This document shows, one piece after another, positions 1 through 7,882 of a stretch of DNA of 64,000 nt. The translations under genes were made by a program, and so were the position numbers. The stretch spans positions 372,001 to 436,000 of the forward strand of contig NZ_BQID01000004.1 of NCBI RefSeq assembly GCF_021602345.1, read 5' to 3'. Every line of letters starts with the position of its first letter. The first letter of the stretch is position 1. This stretch comes from Pseudomonas pharyngis (lineage in GTDB: Bacteria; Pseudomonadota; Gammaproteobacteria; Pseudomonadales; Pseudomonadaceae). Under the pieces are notes generated by a model. It was not told the DNA's origin and searched no databases. It saw nothing but the letters and a program-made list of their open reading frames with translations.

Positions 1-947
1 TTGTCCAGGTAGGTTCCGGCGGGCGGTGTGGTCTGGTCGGTGTAGATTTTCGCGTTGTAGTTGAAGATCTGGCTGCCGGTACCCAGCCCGTTGCCGGGAT
101 TGACCTCGGCATCGCTGCTGGCCCGACGAGCCGCGCCGACACTGCCCCAACGGGTGGTGCCGGCACTCTTGAAGATGTCGTAGGCCAGATAGTTGCTGCC
201 GGAAATCATCCGCCGCCGTCCGCCGACACTCAGCGCATTCTGCCCGTCGTTCAGCCCCACGGTGTAGGCACTGCCCTTGGTGCAGGCGAGGTTGATGGTC
301 TGCCCGGTCACCGGGGTGAACGCACTGACCACCGGCGCGCTGCCGAATGCGATGTTCGGCGCGGTGATGGTGCAATCGTTGGACACCGTCAGGTTGACCG
401 TCAGTGTCGTGGTACCGCTGTTGATGTCGCGGCCCAGGCAAAGCCCGCCGACACCTATGCCTGAACAATAATTCCAGTTCCAGAAAATGCTCAGTGTCTC
501 GGTATACACCCCGGCTGCCACGTTGCTGCCGATGGTGGTACCGAAATAGAGCGGAACGGTTTTCGGCACAGTACCGCCGAGCAAACCGAGGGCGTCGATG
601 ATGCCGTTACGGGCGAAGTCATAGGCGGTGCCCCGCGTCAGCGGGTAACTGGTGCTGTTGTTGGCGTAGATCGTGTAACCGATCACGTCGCCGGAGGGCC
701 CGAGCAAACCGCTCTGGGTCGAGGTGACGGTGGCCCAGAAATGGTCATTGTTGGTCAACAGCGACAGCAACGAGCCGGTGCAACTCAAGCCCCCGTTCAA
801 GGTGGAACTGGGTTGCGAGGCGGTGCGCACGGCGATCGAACTGATGTTGCCGAACCCGGCCGGCGTGGTGGTCACCACCGAACACAGCGCCTGCGCCAGC
901 CCCGGCAGCAGCAACAACAGCCACAGAGCAAGCCGCGCCCGGATCAT
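1..947 (-). CDS. csuE: Csu-type pilus tip adhesin, two SCPU domains (3' end outside window)
   Basis: Reading back from ATG at 947 gives about 315 codons that run off the left edge without a stop. A signal peptide (MIRARLALW, then Leu-rich, ending LAQA) precedes two spore-coat-protein-U modules. The first ends near a VYTETLSIFWNW strand and the second begins near TVSNDCTITAPNIAFG. Two SCPU modules in one chain is the layout of CsuE-type tip adhesins, which bind abiotic surfaces during biofilm formation. The ATG overlaps the usher stop codon as ATGA, so translation is probably coupled. It is the last gene of the pilus operon. The family is clear; the role at the tip is inferred from domain number and gene order. 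Confidence 0.85.
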   Translation of the reverse strand, partial: MIRARLALWLLLLLPGLAQALCSVVTTTPAGFGNISSIAVRTASQPSSTLNGGLSCTGSLLSLLTNNDHFWATVTSTQSGLLGPSGDVIGYTIYANNSTSYPLTRGTAYDFARNGIIDALGLLGGTVPKTVPLYFGTTIGSNVAAGVYTETLSIFWNWNYCSGIGVGGLCLGRDINSGTTTLTVNLTVSNDCTITAPNIAFGSAPVVSAFTPVTGQTINLACTKGSAYTVGLNDGQNALSVGGRRRMISGSNYLAYDIFKSAGTTRWGSVGAARRASSDAEVNPGNGLGTGSQIFNYNAKIYTDQTTPPAGTYLD

Positions 948-3301
948 TGGCACACCAACGGGCCGATCAGCGGCACTTCATCCTGCTGCAGATCGACGCT
1001 GAATTGCGCCTGGCAGGTCTTGCCGTCCGCGAGAGTCACCCGCAGCGAATTCTGCGCCTGGAGGTTTTCCAGGTAGACCAGTCCGTCCCAGCCGACCACC
1101 GTCCGCGTGCCGCTCTGTTCGTGCAGCACGCCACTGCCCAGCGGCAACTCCTTTTGCTGCGCATCCACCAGCACGATGCTCGCGGCAATCACCCGGCTCA
1201 GCGGAAACTCCAGCAGATAGCCGCTGCCCCGGCGCACGGCAACGCGCTGTTCGACATTCGGGCTGCGCACGTTGGCCGGCAGGTTCAACGGATCGATTTC
1301 GTACTTGCCGCGGTAATAGGCACTGCTCCACGGCACCAGCAAATGGCCGTTGCGGTCGGTCTGGCCGACCTGCTGGTTCTCGTAACGCACCGGAATGTCC
1401 GCGTAACCGTCGGTGCTGACCACCACGAACGCATCGTCGATGCGGTTGGCGGCGAACACTTGATCATCCATCCACACCAGCGAGCCGCTGGCATCGGCCC
1501 AACGGGTTTCGGCGTCGGACGTGCCGTAGACGCCCGCCTGCAATTGCACCGATTGCAGACGCCAGGTCACGTCAGCCTGACGGTAATCGGCGCCGTCGCC
1601 CTTGGCGTAGCCGAGATTGAAGCCCACCCCGCCCTCGGACGGCACGGCGCGGCTGTAGTTGACTCGTTGCTGCGTCTGCCCGGTCTTGCTGCGTTCGCTG
1701 CTGATGGCCAGGCTGCCGCGCAGGTCGAACGGAATCACCAGTTGCGCCTGCACCGCCCAGTTGCTGTCGCCGATTTCGCGGTTGGCCGACAGGTAGAAAC
1801 TGCTGTTGCGCCACAGCGGTTTGCTCCAGCTCAGATTGAGCAACCGCGTGCGGGTTTCGTCTGCCGCGCGAATATCGAAATAACCGACGCCGAGACTGCC
1901 CCAGCGTTCAAGGTTGAGGCTCAGGGTCGCCTGCTCGCTACGCTTGCTGAGTGTGGTGTAAGGACTGTCAACCACGGTCAGGTCGGCGTAACGGTCGCGG
2001 CGTTGCAGGCGCTGATAGGAAAAACTGTAGCGCTGCCCGCTGTATTGATAGCCGAGGCTGAGTTGCTGACCGCCGTCGCCGTCGAAACGGCTCTGACTGA
2101 TCGCACCGTTGAGCACTCCGAAATTGCCCAGCCGCAAGTTACTGCCCAGTCCCCCAAGGGTCAGGGAATCCGCCGCCTCGGCGTGACTCTCCAGGGTAAA
2201 GGTGTCGCTGACGCCGTAGCGCAGACTGCCCGAGGTCACGCCCGGTCCGTAGCTGAAGTCCTTCAGGCCATAATCCCGGCGCAACGTACCGGCAGCCACC
2301 GAAAAATCGCTCAGACCCTTTTGCAACAGGCTGCTGGTGACGTAGAACGGCACCGTGGTCGACACCTGACGGCCCAGCGCATCAGTGGTCACCACCACCG
2401 CCTCGCCCGCGCCGTTGATGAACGGAATGTTGGTCAGGGTGTACGGCCCCGGTTGCAGGTCGGTGCTGCTGGATTTGTAGCCGTTGATGAACAGATCCAC
2501 CGAGGACGGCACCGCCGCTTCCCCGGCGAACTGCGGCAGCGGATAGGTCACCAGATCCGGACGCACCGCAAAATCCCTTGAGAACTGCACACCGCCCAGC
2601 CGTACCGAACTGCTCCAGGGCAAGGCGCCGCTGACCACGTCCCCGGCCTCGTAGGTCAGCATCCGCTCGTCATCGGAGTAGCGCCAGGTGGTGTCGTAAC
2701 GCAGATAGCCGTTGTCCAGCGTGCTGACCGCATCCCCCGACAACGTACGGCGATATTGTCCGGTGTTCGACAACGTGCCCCAACTGTCGAACAGCCGCAC
2801 CTCGTTCCACGCCGCCAGGTAAGTGCCGGCGTCGTCGGTGTCATTGAGGTAGAGGTCATAGTTGAACAAAGCGCCGAAACTGCTCAGCGCCGGGGTGCGC
2901 GGATAAACCTCGCGGTTGCCGATGAACTGCTCCGGCAGCCAGTCCGGTGGCACGTCGAGCAGCAAGCGCTGGCTGACGCTGTCGTAATCGCTGTGCAGGC
3001 CCGGCAGGCCGTCGAGATCGACTTCGGCACCGGCCTCTGCCGGCAGCTTCATGCCGGTGTCGCGCAATACGCTGGCCGGCAGGAACAGGCGCCCGCCGCG
3101 CTGCTCCACCGCCACCACCCGACCGGTATTCATCTGGTTAACCACCAGTTCCAGAAACAACTGTGCATCACTCACGGCCTCCATGCCGCTGGGAGGCGGC
3201 GGCAGTTCACCGGCCCCGGATGGATGAATGAACATCAGGCACCACGCGCCGGTCATGAGCCACAACGGACGCTGAATACGGCGAGCCCATCCTGGACTCA
3301 T
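944..3301 (-). CDS. csuD: Outer membrane fimbrial usher of Csu-type pilus
   Basis: 785 residues: a signal sequence (hydrophobic stretch ending near HPSGAG), an N-terminal usher domain, a long beta-barrel region rich in alternating aromatic residues, and a C-terminal domain with a conserved late Cys (GKTCQAQF). Ushers are outer-membrane pores that take chaperone-subunit complexes and assemble the pilus. The gene lies between the chaperone and the tip adhesin, as in Acinetobacter csu. The annotated ATG has no close Shine-Dalgarno. A strong AGGAGG lies about 35 bases upstream and is correctly spaced for an in-frame ATT at 3322, so the true start is uncertain. Length is normal for SCPU-pilus ushers. 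Confidence 0.92.
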   Translation of the reverse strand: MSPGWARRIQRPLWLMTGAWCLMFIHPSGAGELPPPPSGMEAVSDAQLFLELVVNQMNTGRVVAVEQRGGRLFLPASVLRDTGMKLPAEAGAEVDLDGLPGLHSDYDSVSQRLLLDVPPDWLPEQFIGNREVYPRTPALSSFGALFNYDLYLNDTDDAGTYLAAWNEVRLFDSWGTLSNTGQYRRTLSGDAVSTLDNGYLRYDTTWRYSDDERMLTYEAGDVVSGALPWSSSVRLGGVQFSRDFAVRPDLVTYPLPQFAGEAAVPSSVDLFINGYKSSSTDLQPGPYTLTNIPFINGAGEAVVVTTDALGRQVSTTVPFYVTSSLLQKGLSDFSVAAGTLRRDYGLKDFSYGPGVTSGSLRYGVSDTFTLESHAEAADSLTLGGLGSNLRLGNFGVLNGAISQSRFDGDGGQQLSLGYQYSGQRYSFSYQRLQRRDRYADLTVVDSPYTTLSKRSEQATLSLNLERWGSLGVGYFDIRAADETRTRLLNLSWSKPLWRNSSFYLSANREIGDSNWAVQAQLVIPFDLRGSLAISSERSKTGQTQQRVNYSRAVPSEGGVGFNLGYAKGDGADYRQADVTWRLQSVQLQAGVYGTSDAETRWADASGSLVWMDDQVFAANRIDDAFVVVSTDGYADIPVRYENQQVGQTDRNGHLLVPWSSAYYRGKYEIDPLNLPANVRSPNVEQRVAVRRGSGYLLEFPLSRVIAASIVLVDAQQKELPLGSGVLHEQSGTRTVVGWDGLVYLENLQAQNSLRVTLADGKTCQAQFSVDLQQDEVPLIGPLVCQ

Positions 3302-3385
3302 TAGCGTGTTACGTCCGTCAATGGACTGATTCCTCCTGAAACCGCTGGCGCCGAAGCCTGATCACTTCGACATGACTCGCTATGG

Positions 3386-4168
3386 CTATCGCGCCGGCGG
3401 AATGCTCTGCACCTTGGCCGCGCCATTGATCCGTCCCGCCAGCTCTCCCGCCACCGGCCCCGGTGCCGGCCAGCGCATCACCGCGCCGGGCAACACGTAA
3501 CCGAGCAGGCCCTCGGCCAACGGTTTGCTTTGACCACCCTGCTTGATGGCGACATCAGTCAGCCGCGCATGAACTGCGCCCTGATTGCGCACTTCCACAT
3601 AAGGACGGCCCTCCACCGCCACCGTGCGCCAGCTCAATTGCGGCAGGCCGATACCCTTGGGGTCACGCTGGCGGGCGCTGTCCTCCTTGCTCCACAAACC
3701 CGCGCCATAGGCGAACAGCGGTACCGAGTAGCGCATCTGGAAGCGGATCGCCGCAGCGGTCTTGCCGTCTTCGGCGACGGGCGGCTGAGCCGAGGGGATT
3801 TCATCGATGATGATCCGATACGCCAGCTCCTGGCCTGGCGGCACGTCCTTGGTACGGGTCAGGCGCACCAGTTGCTTCTGTCCCGGCTCGATCTTCGCCA
3901 CCGGCGGGCTGCCGATCACCTCCCGCTGATTGCGGTACTGCTCTTCGAAACCGCTCTGGCTCCAGCCGAACACGCGGATCTGCAGGTTGGCGGTTTCCGT
4001 GCCGCGATTTTCCAGCCACAGCGCACTGGCCTGCTGATCGGCCTCCAATACCGGGTCGATCGGCCAGATCAGCACCGAACTGGCAGCCTGGGCCTTGAGC
4101 GTCCCGAACATGGCCAGCGCCAGCACGGCGCAACACGCGAACGAATAGCGTGACGTGAAAAACCCCAT
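3386..4168 (-). CDS. csuC: Periplasmic pilus chaperone (PapD-like) of Csu-type cluster
   Basis: 260 residues with a signal peptide ending near KAQA, then an immunoglobulin-like domain starting SVLIWPIDPVLEAD. It also has the chaperone strand QKQLVRLTR, which in this family donates hydrophobic residues to pilin subunits. I prefer the ATG at 4168 over an in-frame ATG at 4186 because AAGGAG sits seven bases before it. The reading frame follows the pilin at 4193 almost without a gap. The product folds and protects SCPU subunits in the periplasm and hands them to the usher at 944-3301. Confidence 0.9.
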   Translation of the reverse strand: MGFFTSRYSFACCAVLALAMFGTLKAQAASSVLIWPIDPVLEADQQASALWLENRGTETANLQIRVFGWSQSGFEEQYRNQREVIGSPPVAKIEPGQKQLVRLTRTKDVPPGQELAYRIIIDEIPSAQPPVAEDGKTAAAIRFQMRYSVPLFAYGAGLWSKEDSARQRDPKGIGLPQLSWRTVAVEGRPYVEVRNQGAVHARLTDVAIKQGGQSKPLAEGLLGYVLPGAVMRWPAPGPVAGELAGRINGAAKVQSIPPAR

Positions 4169-4192
4169 AAACCTGCTCCTTGTCATTTCACA

Positions 4193-4693
4193 TCACCACG
4201 ACAGCTGCACCTGCAACACATCGCTGTATGTCCCCCCGGGTTGATTGCCCGGCAATTGCACCTGCCCGTAGATCGGCAGACTGATGTTGTTCGCATCGCT
4301 GTAGGCCACCGCCACGCTCTGGCCGATGCCCAGGCTCTGGCTGTACGCCGCATCGCGAAACAGCGCATAGGCCACCTTCGCGCTGCCTCCGCTGATCTGC
4401 ATGCGTCGCCCGCCGCTGTTGTACTGGCCGCCATCGACCGTCATGTTCAGCGCCACCCCCGGCGTGCATTGCAGCGTGACACCGCCGGTCAACGCTACCT
4501 GCACCGTGCCGGTAGCCAGCGCCGACCGCGAACCGAAATTCAAGCCGCCATAGTTCGATACGCCCCCCACCACCAGACAGCCCGGTGTCACCGTGGCACT
4601 GACCTGAAAACTCTGACTGGTGACCGCCGCCAACGGCAGCGGCAAGCTGCCCGCACACAGCAGCAACAGCCCCGCACAGCCATGCCGGCCCAT
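4193..4693 (-). CDS. SCPU-domain pilin subunit (CsuB-like)
   Basis: 166 residues: a signal peptide (LLLLCAGSLPLPLAA), then one spore-coat-U domain with CLVVGGVSNYGGLNFG near the start, a second Cys in TLQCTPGV, and the typical C-terminal beta strand GTYSDVLQVQLSW. The two Cys fit the subunit disulfide of the family. It lies four bases after the preceding pilin and directly before the chaperone. In the Csu system subunits at this place are minor pilins or adaptors between rod and tip; that role is inferred from position only. Confidence 0.85.
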   Translation of the reverse strand: MGRHGCAGLLLLCAGSLPLPLAAVTSQSFQVSATVTPGCLVVGGVSNYGGLNFGSRSALATGTVQVALTGGVTLQCTPGVALNMTVDGGQYNSGGRRMQISGGSAKVAYALFRDAAYSQSLGIGQSVAVAYSDANNISLPIYGQVQLPGNQPGGTYSDVLQVQLSW

Positions 4694-4697
4694 GGCG

Positions 4698-5234
4698 CTA
4701 AAACGTCAGTTCAACGGAAATCGTGTCGGTGTAAGTACCCGCCGGCAGCCCGGCCTTGCCGACCGCCTGACCGTAGATGTTCACGGTCTGCGCCACACCG
4801 GTGCTGGCCGCGAGGTTGATCACCCCGTCGATGGCCAGCAATTGCGAGTGCCCGGCGTCGGTGTACAGGTCATACGGCACGTAATTGGCCACTCCGTCAT
4901 ACAACGCGCGAGTGCCGCCCGGCGAGAGCCCGTCATGGGCGCCCGCCCGGACCTTGACCGTCGGCGTGGTGCCAGCCGAGCACAGGATCGACAGCGCCCC
5001 GCCCCCGCCGCCCAGCACCTGTCCGGTCGCCGTGGTGAACAGGCTGTTGGCGGTGCCGAAGTTCAACGCACCGAAGTTCAGCCCGGTAGAACCGCCGGAA
5101 CCGTTGACCTGGCAACTGCTGATCAGGGTCAGGCTGGAAGTGATCTGGCCGGTGACCGTGGTGGCGGCATTGACGCTGGAAGCGAGCGTCAGGCCGAGCA
5201 ACGACAAAGCTATCCTTGATGCAATCGTACGCAT
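4698..5234 (-). CDS. SCPU-domain pilin, best candidate for the major subunit (CsuA/B-like)
   Basis: 178 residues: a signal peptide ending SSVNAAT, an SCPU domain beginning VTGQITSSLTLISSCQV, a Gly-rich run, a second Cys in LSILCSAGT, and the closing strand GTYTDTISVELTF. The short N-terminal VTGQ strand is the type used in donor-strand exchange between rod subunits, so this or the next upstream paralogue is the likely rod protein. It is the third of four pilin genes in the operon, 20 bases after its neighbour. Family assignment is firm; major versus minor status is inference. Confidence 0.85.
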   Translation of the reverse strand: MRTIASRIALSLLGLTLASSVNAATTVTGQITSSLTLISSCQVNGSGGSTGLNFGALNFGTANSLFTTATGQVLGGGGGALSILCSAGTTPTVKVRAGAHDGLSPGGTRALYDGVANYVPYDLYTDAGHSQLLAIDGVINLAASTGVAQTVNIYGQAVGKAGLPAGTYTDTISVELTF

Positions 5235-5254
5235 GGTGTCCGTCCTCTACGGGG

Positions 5255-5788
5255 TTACCAGTCGAGCGTCACCGTCAGGGTGTCGGTATAGACACCGGCC
5301 GGTACCGCACGGGTGTTCGCCACCACCGAGCCAAATACCGGAATGGGTATCTGTGCGCCGCTGGTGACAGCGAAATTGTGTTGTTGACCAATGCTGTAGC
5401 TCTGGCTGCCGGAGGCATCGAGAAACAGCTGATAGGGAAGTGTCTGGCGCCCGTTGCTCAGGCGGCGTGTGGTGCCGTCGCCATGGGTGCCGCCGTCGAT
5501 GGTCACGGTGAACCCGGTGACCGAAGGGTTACAGGCGACATTGAGCTGGCCGCTGCCCGCTTCGCTGAGGCTGGCCTTGATCGGTGCATTCCAGGTCGGG
5601 CCCTGTTGGCCGAAATCGAGAGAGCCCAGCCCATCCACCGGGCTGGCGGGGCTGGAGGCGTTGGTCACTTCGCAGCCGGCGATCAACGTCAGCCGCGCGA
5701 CGATCTGCCCACTGACTGCCGCTGGCGCGACCTCGGCGAACATCAGCAGCGTGGCTATGGCGATTACCCGCCCGTGTCTGTCCATCAT
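5255..5788 (-). CDS. SCPU-domain pilin subunit
   Basis: 177 residues: a signal peptide (LLMFAEVAPAA), SCPU domain beginning VSGQIVARLTLIAGCEV, a second Cys in LNVACNPSVTG, and the terminal strand GVYTDTLTVTLDW. AAGGAG lies ten bases before the first of two adjacent ATG codons, so either Met may start the protein. It is clearly a paralogue of the 4698-5234 pilin and shares the V(T/S)GQI N-terminal strand, so the pair could be alternative rod subunits or rod and initiator. A gap of about 100 bases separates it from the first pilin gene. Confidence 0.85.
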   Translation of the reverse strand: MMDRHGRVIAIATLLMFAEVAPAAVSGQIVARLTLIAGCEVTNASSPASPVDGLGSLDFGQQGPTWNAPIKASLSEAGSGQLNVACNPSVTGFTVTIDGGTHGDGTTRRLSNGRQTLPYQLFLDASGSQSYSIGQQHNFAVTSGAQIPIPVFGSVVANTRAVPAGVYTDTLTVTLDW

Positions 5789-5889
5789 TGAGCGCCTACT
5801 CCTTCAGGATCACTCGAACATTGCGCTCATCACTGAACGCCCTTCCCTGCGCCACCCGGATCCAGCGGATGGCTGAAAAAACGCCGCGA

Positions 5890-6411
5890 TCACCAGGTGA
5901 CCGTCACCTTCACCAGATCCGAATACCGGCTGACCCAAGGCACTTCTGCCATCCGTTCGATCCGCCCGTATAGCGGCAAGTCCACCGTGCCGCTGTCCGG
6001 CACCCGGCCACTGACCGGCACATCCACCACCAGCGGCACCCGCCGCGCAGGGTCCTGATACAGGCGATAGGGAATCGGCTTGCTGCCGGCCTCTCCCGCC
6101 ATATAACGCACCTCGCCGACGCCACCGTGCAGGCCGCCATCGACACGCAACTGGTACGGGGTGTCCGGGTTGCATTCCAGACGCGGCAGGCGCGAATTCG
6201 TCAGCGCCGCACCGAGTAGCCCGTCCCGGTCGCCGAGCCGCGCCGTGGTGCCGAAGTCGAGTACGCCCAGTTGTTCGATACCGGCCTCGCGTTGCTGGCC
6301 AATCAACTGGCAACCGCGCTGCACATCGACCCGCACCTCGACCTGAAGATCGGCGGCGTGGGCCGGTGCCGCGAGCCCGCCCAGCAATGCCCAGACCATC
6401 CCTGCTTTCAC
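5890..6411 (-). CDS. SCPU-domain pilin subunit, first gene of the operon, GTG start
   Basis: The frame is open from 6534, but no start there has a ribosome binding site. GTG at 6411 is preceded by AAGGAG with six bases of spacing and gives a clean signal peptide (VKAGMVWALLGGLAAPAHA). The mature 150 or so residues form one SCPU domain with Cys in RGCQLIG and RLECNPD and the C-terminal strand YSDLVKVTVTW. It is the promoter-proximal gene of the seven-gene pilus operon. The region 6424-6605 between it and the divergent ATPase gene must hold the operon promoter, but I cannot point to clear boxes. Confidence 0.8.
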   Translation of the reverse strand: MKAGMVWALLGGLAAPAHAADLQVEVRVDVQRGCQLIGQQREAGIEQLGVLDFGTTARLGDRDGLLGAALTNSRLPRLECNPDTPYQLRVDGGLHGGVGEVRYMAGEAGSKPIPYRLYQDPARRVPLVVDVPVSGRVPDSGTVDLPLYGRIERMAEVPWVSRYSDLVKVTVTW

Positions 6412-6605
6412 CGCCCGCTCCTTGATCGCGACGGCGTATCTGCCGTTACAGTGTTTCAGGTTAGCAACGGACGCCGATTGCGCCAGTCGATTGGATCCAG
6501 GCAACCGCCGGGATTTGTTTCGAAAGGTTGGCAACAGGTCGATTCATCATGTTGAAAAAACCTGTACATGCCGCAGATTAATGTCCGGGAAAACGATAAA
6601 GCGCA

Positions 6606-7820
6606 GTGGAAGCAAAACTACCCGTCTGGTTACACTACGCCGCCGCGCTCGCGGGGAGCCGGCCCGATGATGACGGAGTGATTGCAGTGCCCGCCCGACC
6701 GCCCGAACGTTCGCGTCTGACCCATCGCTGGTCAGCCTTGCGCCGCCTCCTCGGCAAACGCTCCAGTACCGCTGCGGGCCAGTGCGCTGCCAGCGCGCAA
6801 TCGGTCCGCGACTACTTCCGGCAAAAGGCCCACGGCCAGGGCTACACCCTCAGCCACAGCCAGCAGCGGGTCATCGACTGCATGGCGCAGCAGGCCGGCC
6901 TGTTGTTCGGCACCCCTGCGCAAACCCCGCCCAGCCTGTATCTGCACGGGGCGGTCGGGCGCGGCAAAAGCTGGCTGCTGGACGGATTCTTCGAGGCGTT
7001 GCCGATTGCGCAAAAGCGCCGTCTGCACTTCCATGGGTTCTTCGCCCAGTTGCACCAAGGCATGTTCGAGCATCGTGACTGCGACGATGCCTTGGCCGTT
7101 ACCCTCGATGCGCTGCTGCTGGACTGTCGGGTGCTGTGTTTCGATGAATTTCATGTGCATGACATCGGCGATGCAATGCTCATCACCCGCTTGTTCAAGG
7201 CGCTGTTCAAGCGCGGGATCCTGCTGTTGGTGACTTCCAACTACCCGCCCGAAGGCTTGCTGCCCAACCCGCTGTACCACGCGCGGTTCAAACCGGTGAT
7301 CGACCTGATCAATGCGCGCATGCAGGTCATGGAAGTCGGCGGCCCGCACGATTACCGCAGCCAGGCGCGTCGGCATGCGCATCAGGTGTTCACCCAAGGC
7401 TATTACGTCTGGCCGGCCACCCCGGCGCAGCGCCAGGCTTTGAAGCTGCCGCCACTCGGCACCACGCCGTTGCCATTGGCAGTCGGCAGCCGCCATTTGC
7501 CGGCGCGGCTGTGCGAAGACCGGCGTGTCGGGTTTACCTTCAACGACCTCTGCGAACAGCCCACCGCCGTGATGGACTATCTGGAACTGTGCCGGCGCTT
7601 CGACCACTGGATCATCGATGAGCTGCCGGAGTTGGGCGAGTGTTCGATCGCCGCCCAGCAACGCTTCATCAATCTGATCGACGTGCTCTACGACCAGGAC
7701 AAACACCTGACCCTGCTCGGCCAGCTCCCGTTGCGTGAAAGCCTCGGCGGCCAGGCGATCGATCTGGCCCGCACCCGCAGCAGGCTCGGGCAATTGCGCG
7801 AAGTGCACGAACCGGGCTGA
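6606..7820 (+). CDS. ZapE/AFG1-like AAA ATPase (second, divergent copy type)
   Basis: 404 residues from a GTG start. Walker A is GAVGRGKS (about 115-122), Walker B is VLCFDEF (about 176-182), and a TSN sensor-like motif lies near 210. This is the ZapE/AFG1 layout. ZapE is a cell-division-associated ATPase; mitochondrial AFG1 helps protein turnover. The protein is about 40 residues longer than usual at the N terminus. As I recall, pseudomonads carry their canonical zapE near rplM, so this is probably a paralogue. It has no obvious operon partner except the downstream kinase gene 62 bases away. Start choice is uncertain because no strong ribosome binding site precedes the GTG. Confidence 0.8.
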   Translation: MEAKLPVWLHYAAALAGSRPDDDGVIAVPARPPERSRLTHRWSALRRLLGKRSSTAAGQCAASAQSVRDYFRQKAHGQGYTLSHSQQRVIDCMAQQAGLLFGTPAQTPPSLYLHGAVGRGKSWLLDGFFEALPIAQKRRLHFHGFFAQLHQGMFEHRDCDDALAVTLDALLLDCRVLCFDEFHVHDIGDAMLITRLFKALFKRGILLLVTSNYPPEGLLPNPLYHARFKPVIDLINARMQVMEVGGPHDYRSQARRHAHQVFTQGYYVWPATPAQRQALKLPPLGTTPLPLAVGSRHLPARLCEDRRVGFTFNDLCEQPTAVMDYLELCRRFDHWIIDELPELGECSIAAQQRFINLIDVLYDQDKHLTLLGQLPLRESLGGQAIDLARTRSRLGQLREVHEPG

Positions 7821-7882
7821 TTTGCCGTTATCATGCCGCCCATTTCCGGCGCTCGGGCGCCTTCCAGATAGCGATCCTTTTC

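Noticed and set aside
947-2581. 544-codon plus-strand frame opposite the usher gene.
   Set aside because: Antisense shadow of the usher, with no ribosome binding site and His/Gln/Arg-rich random composition.
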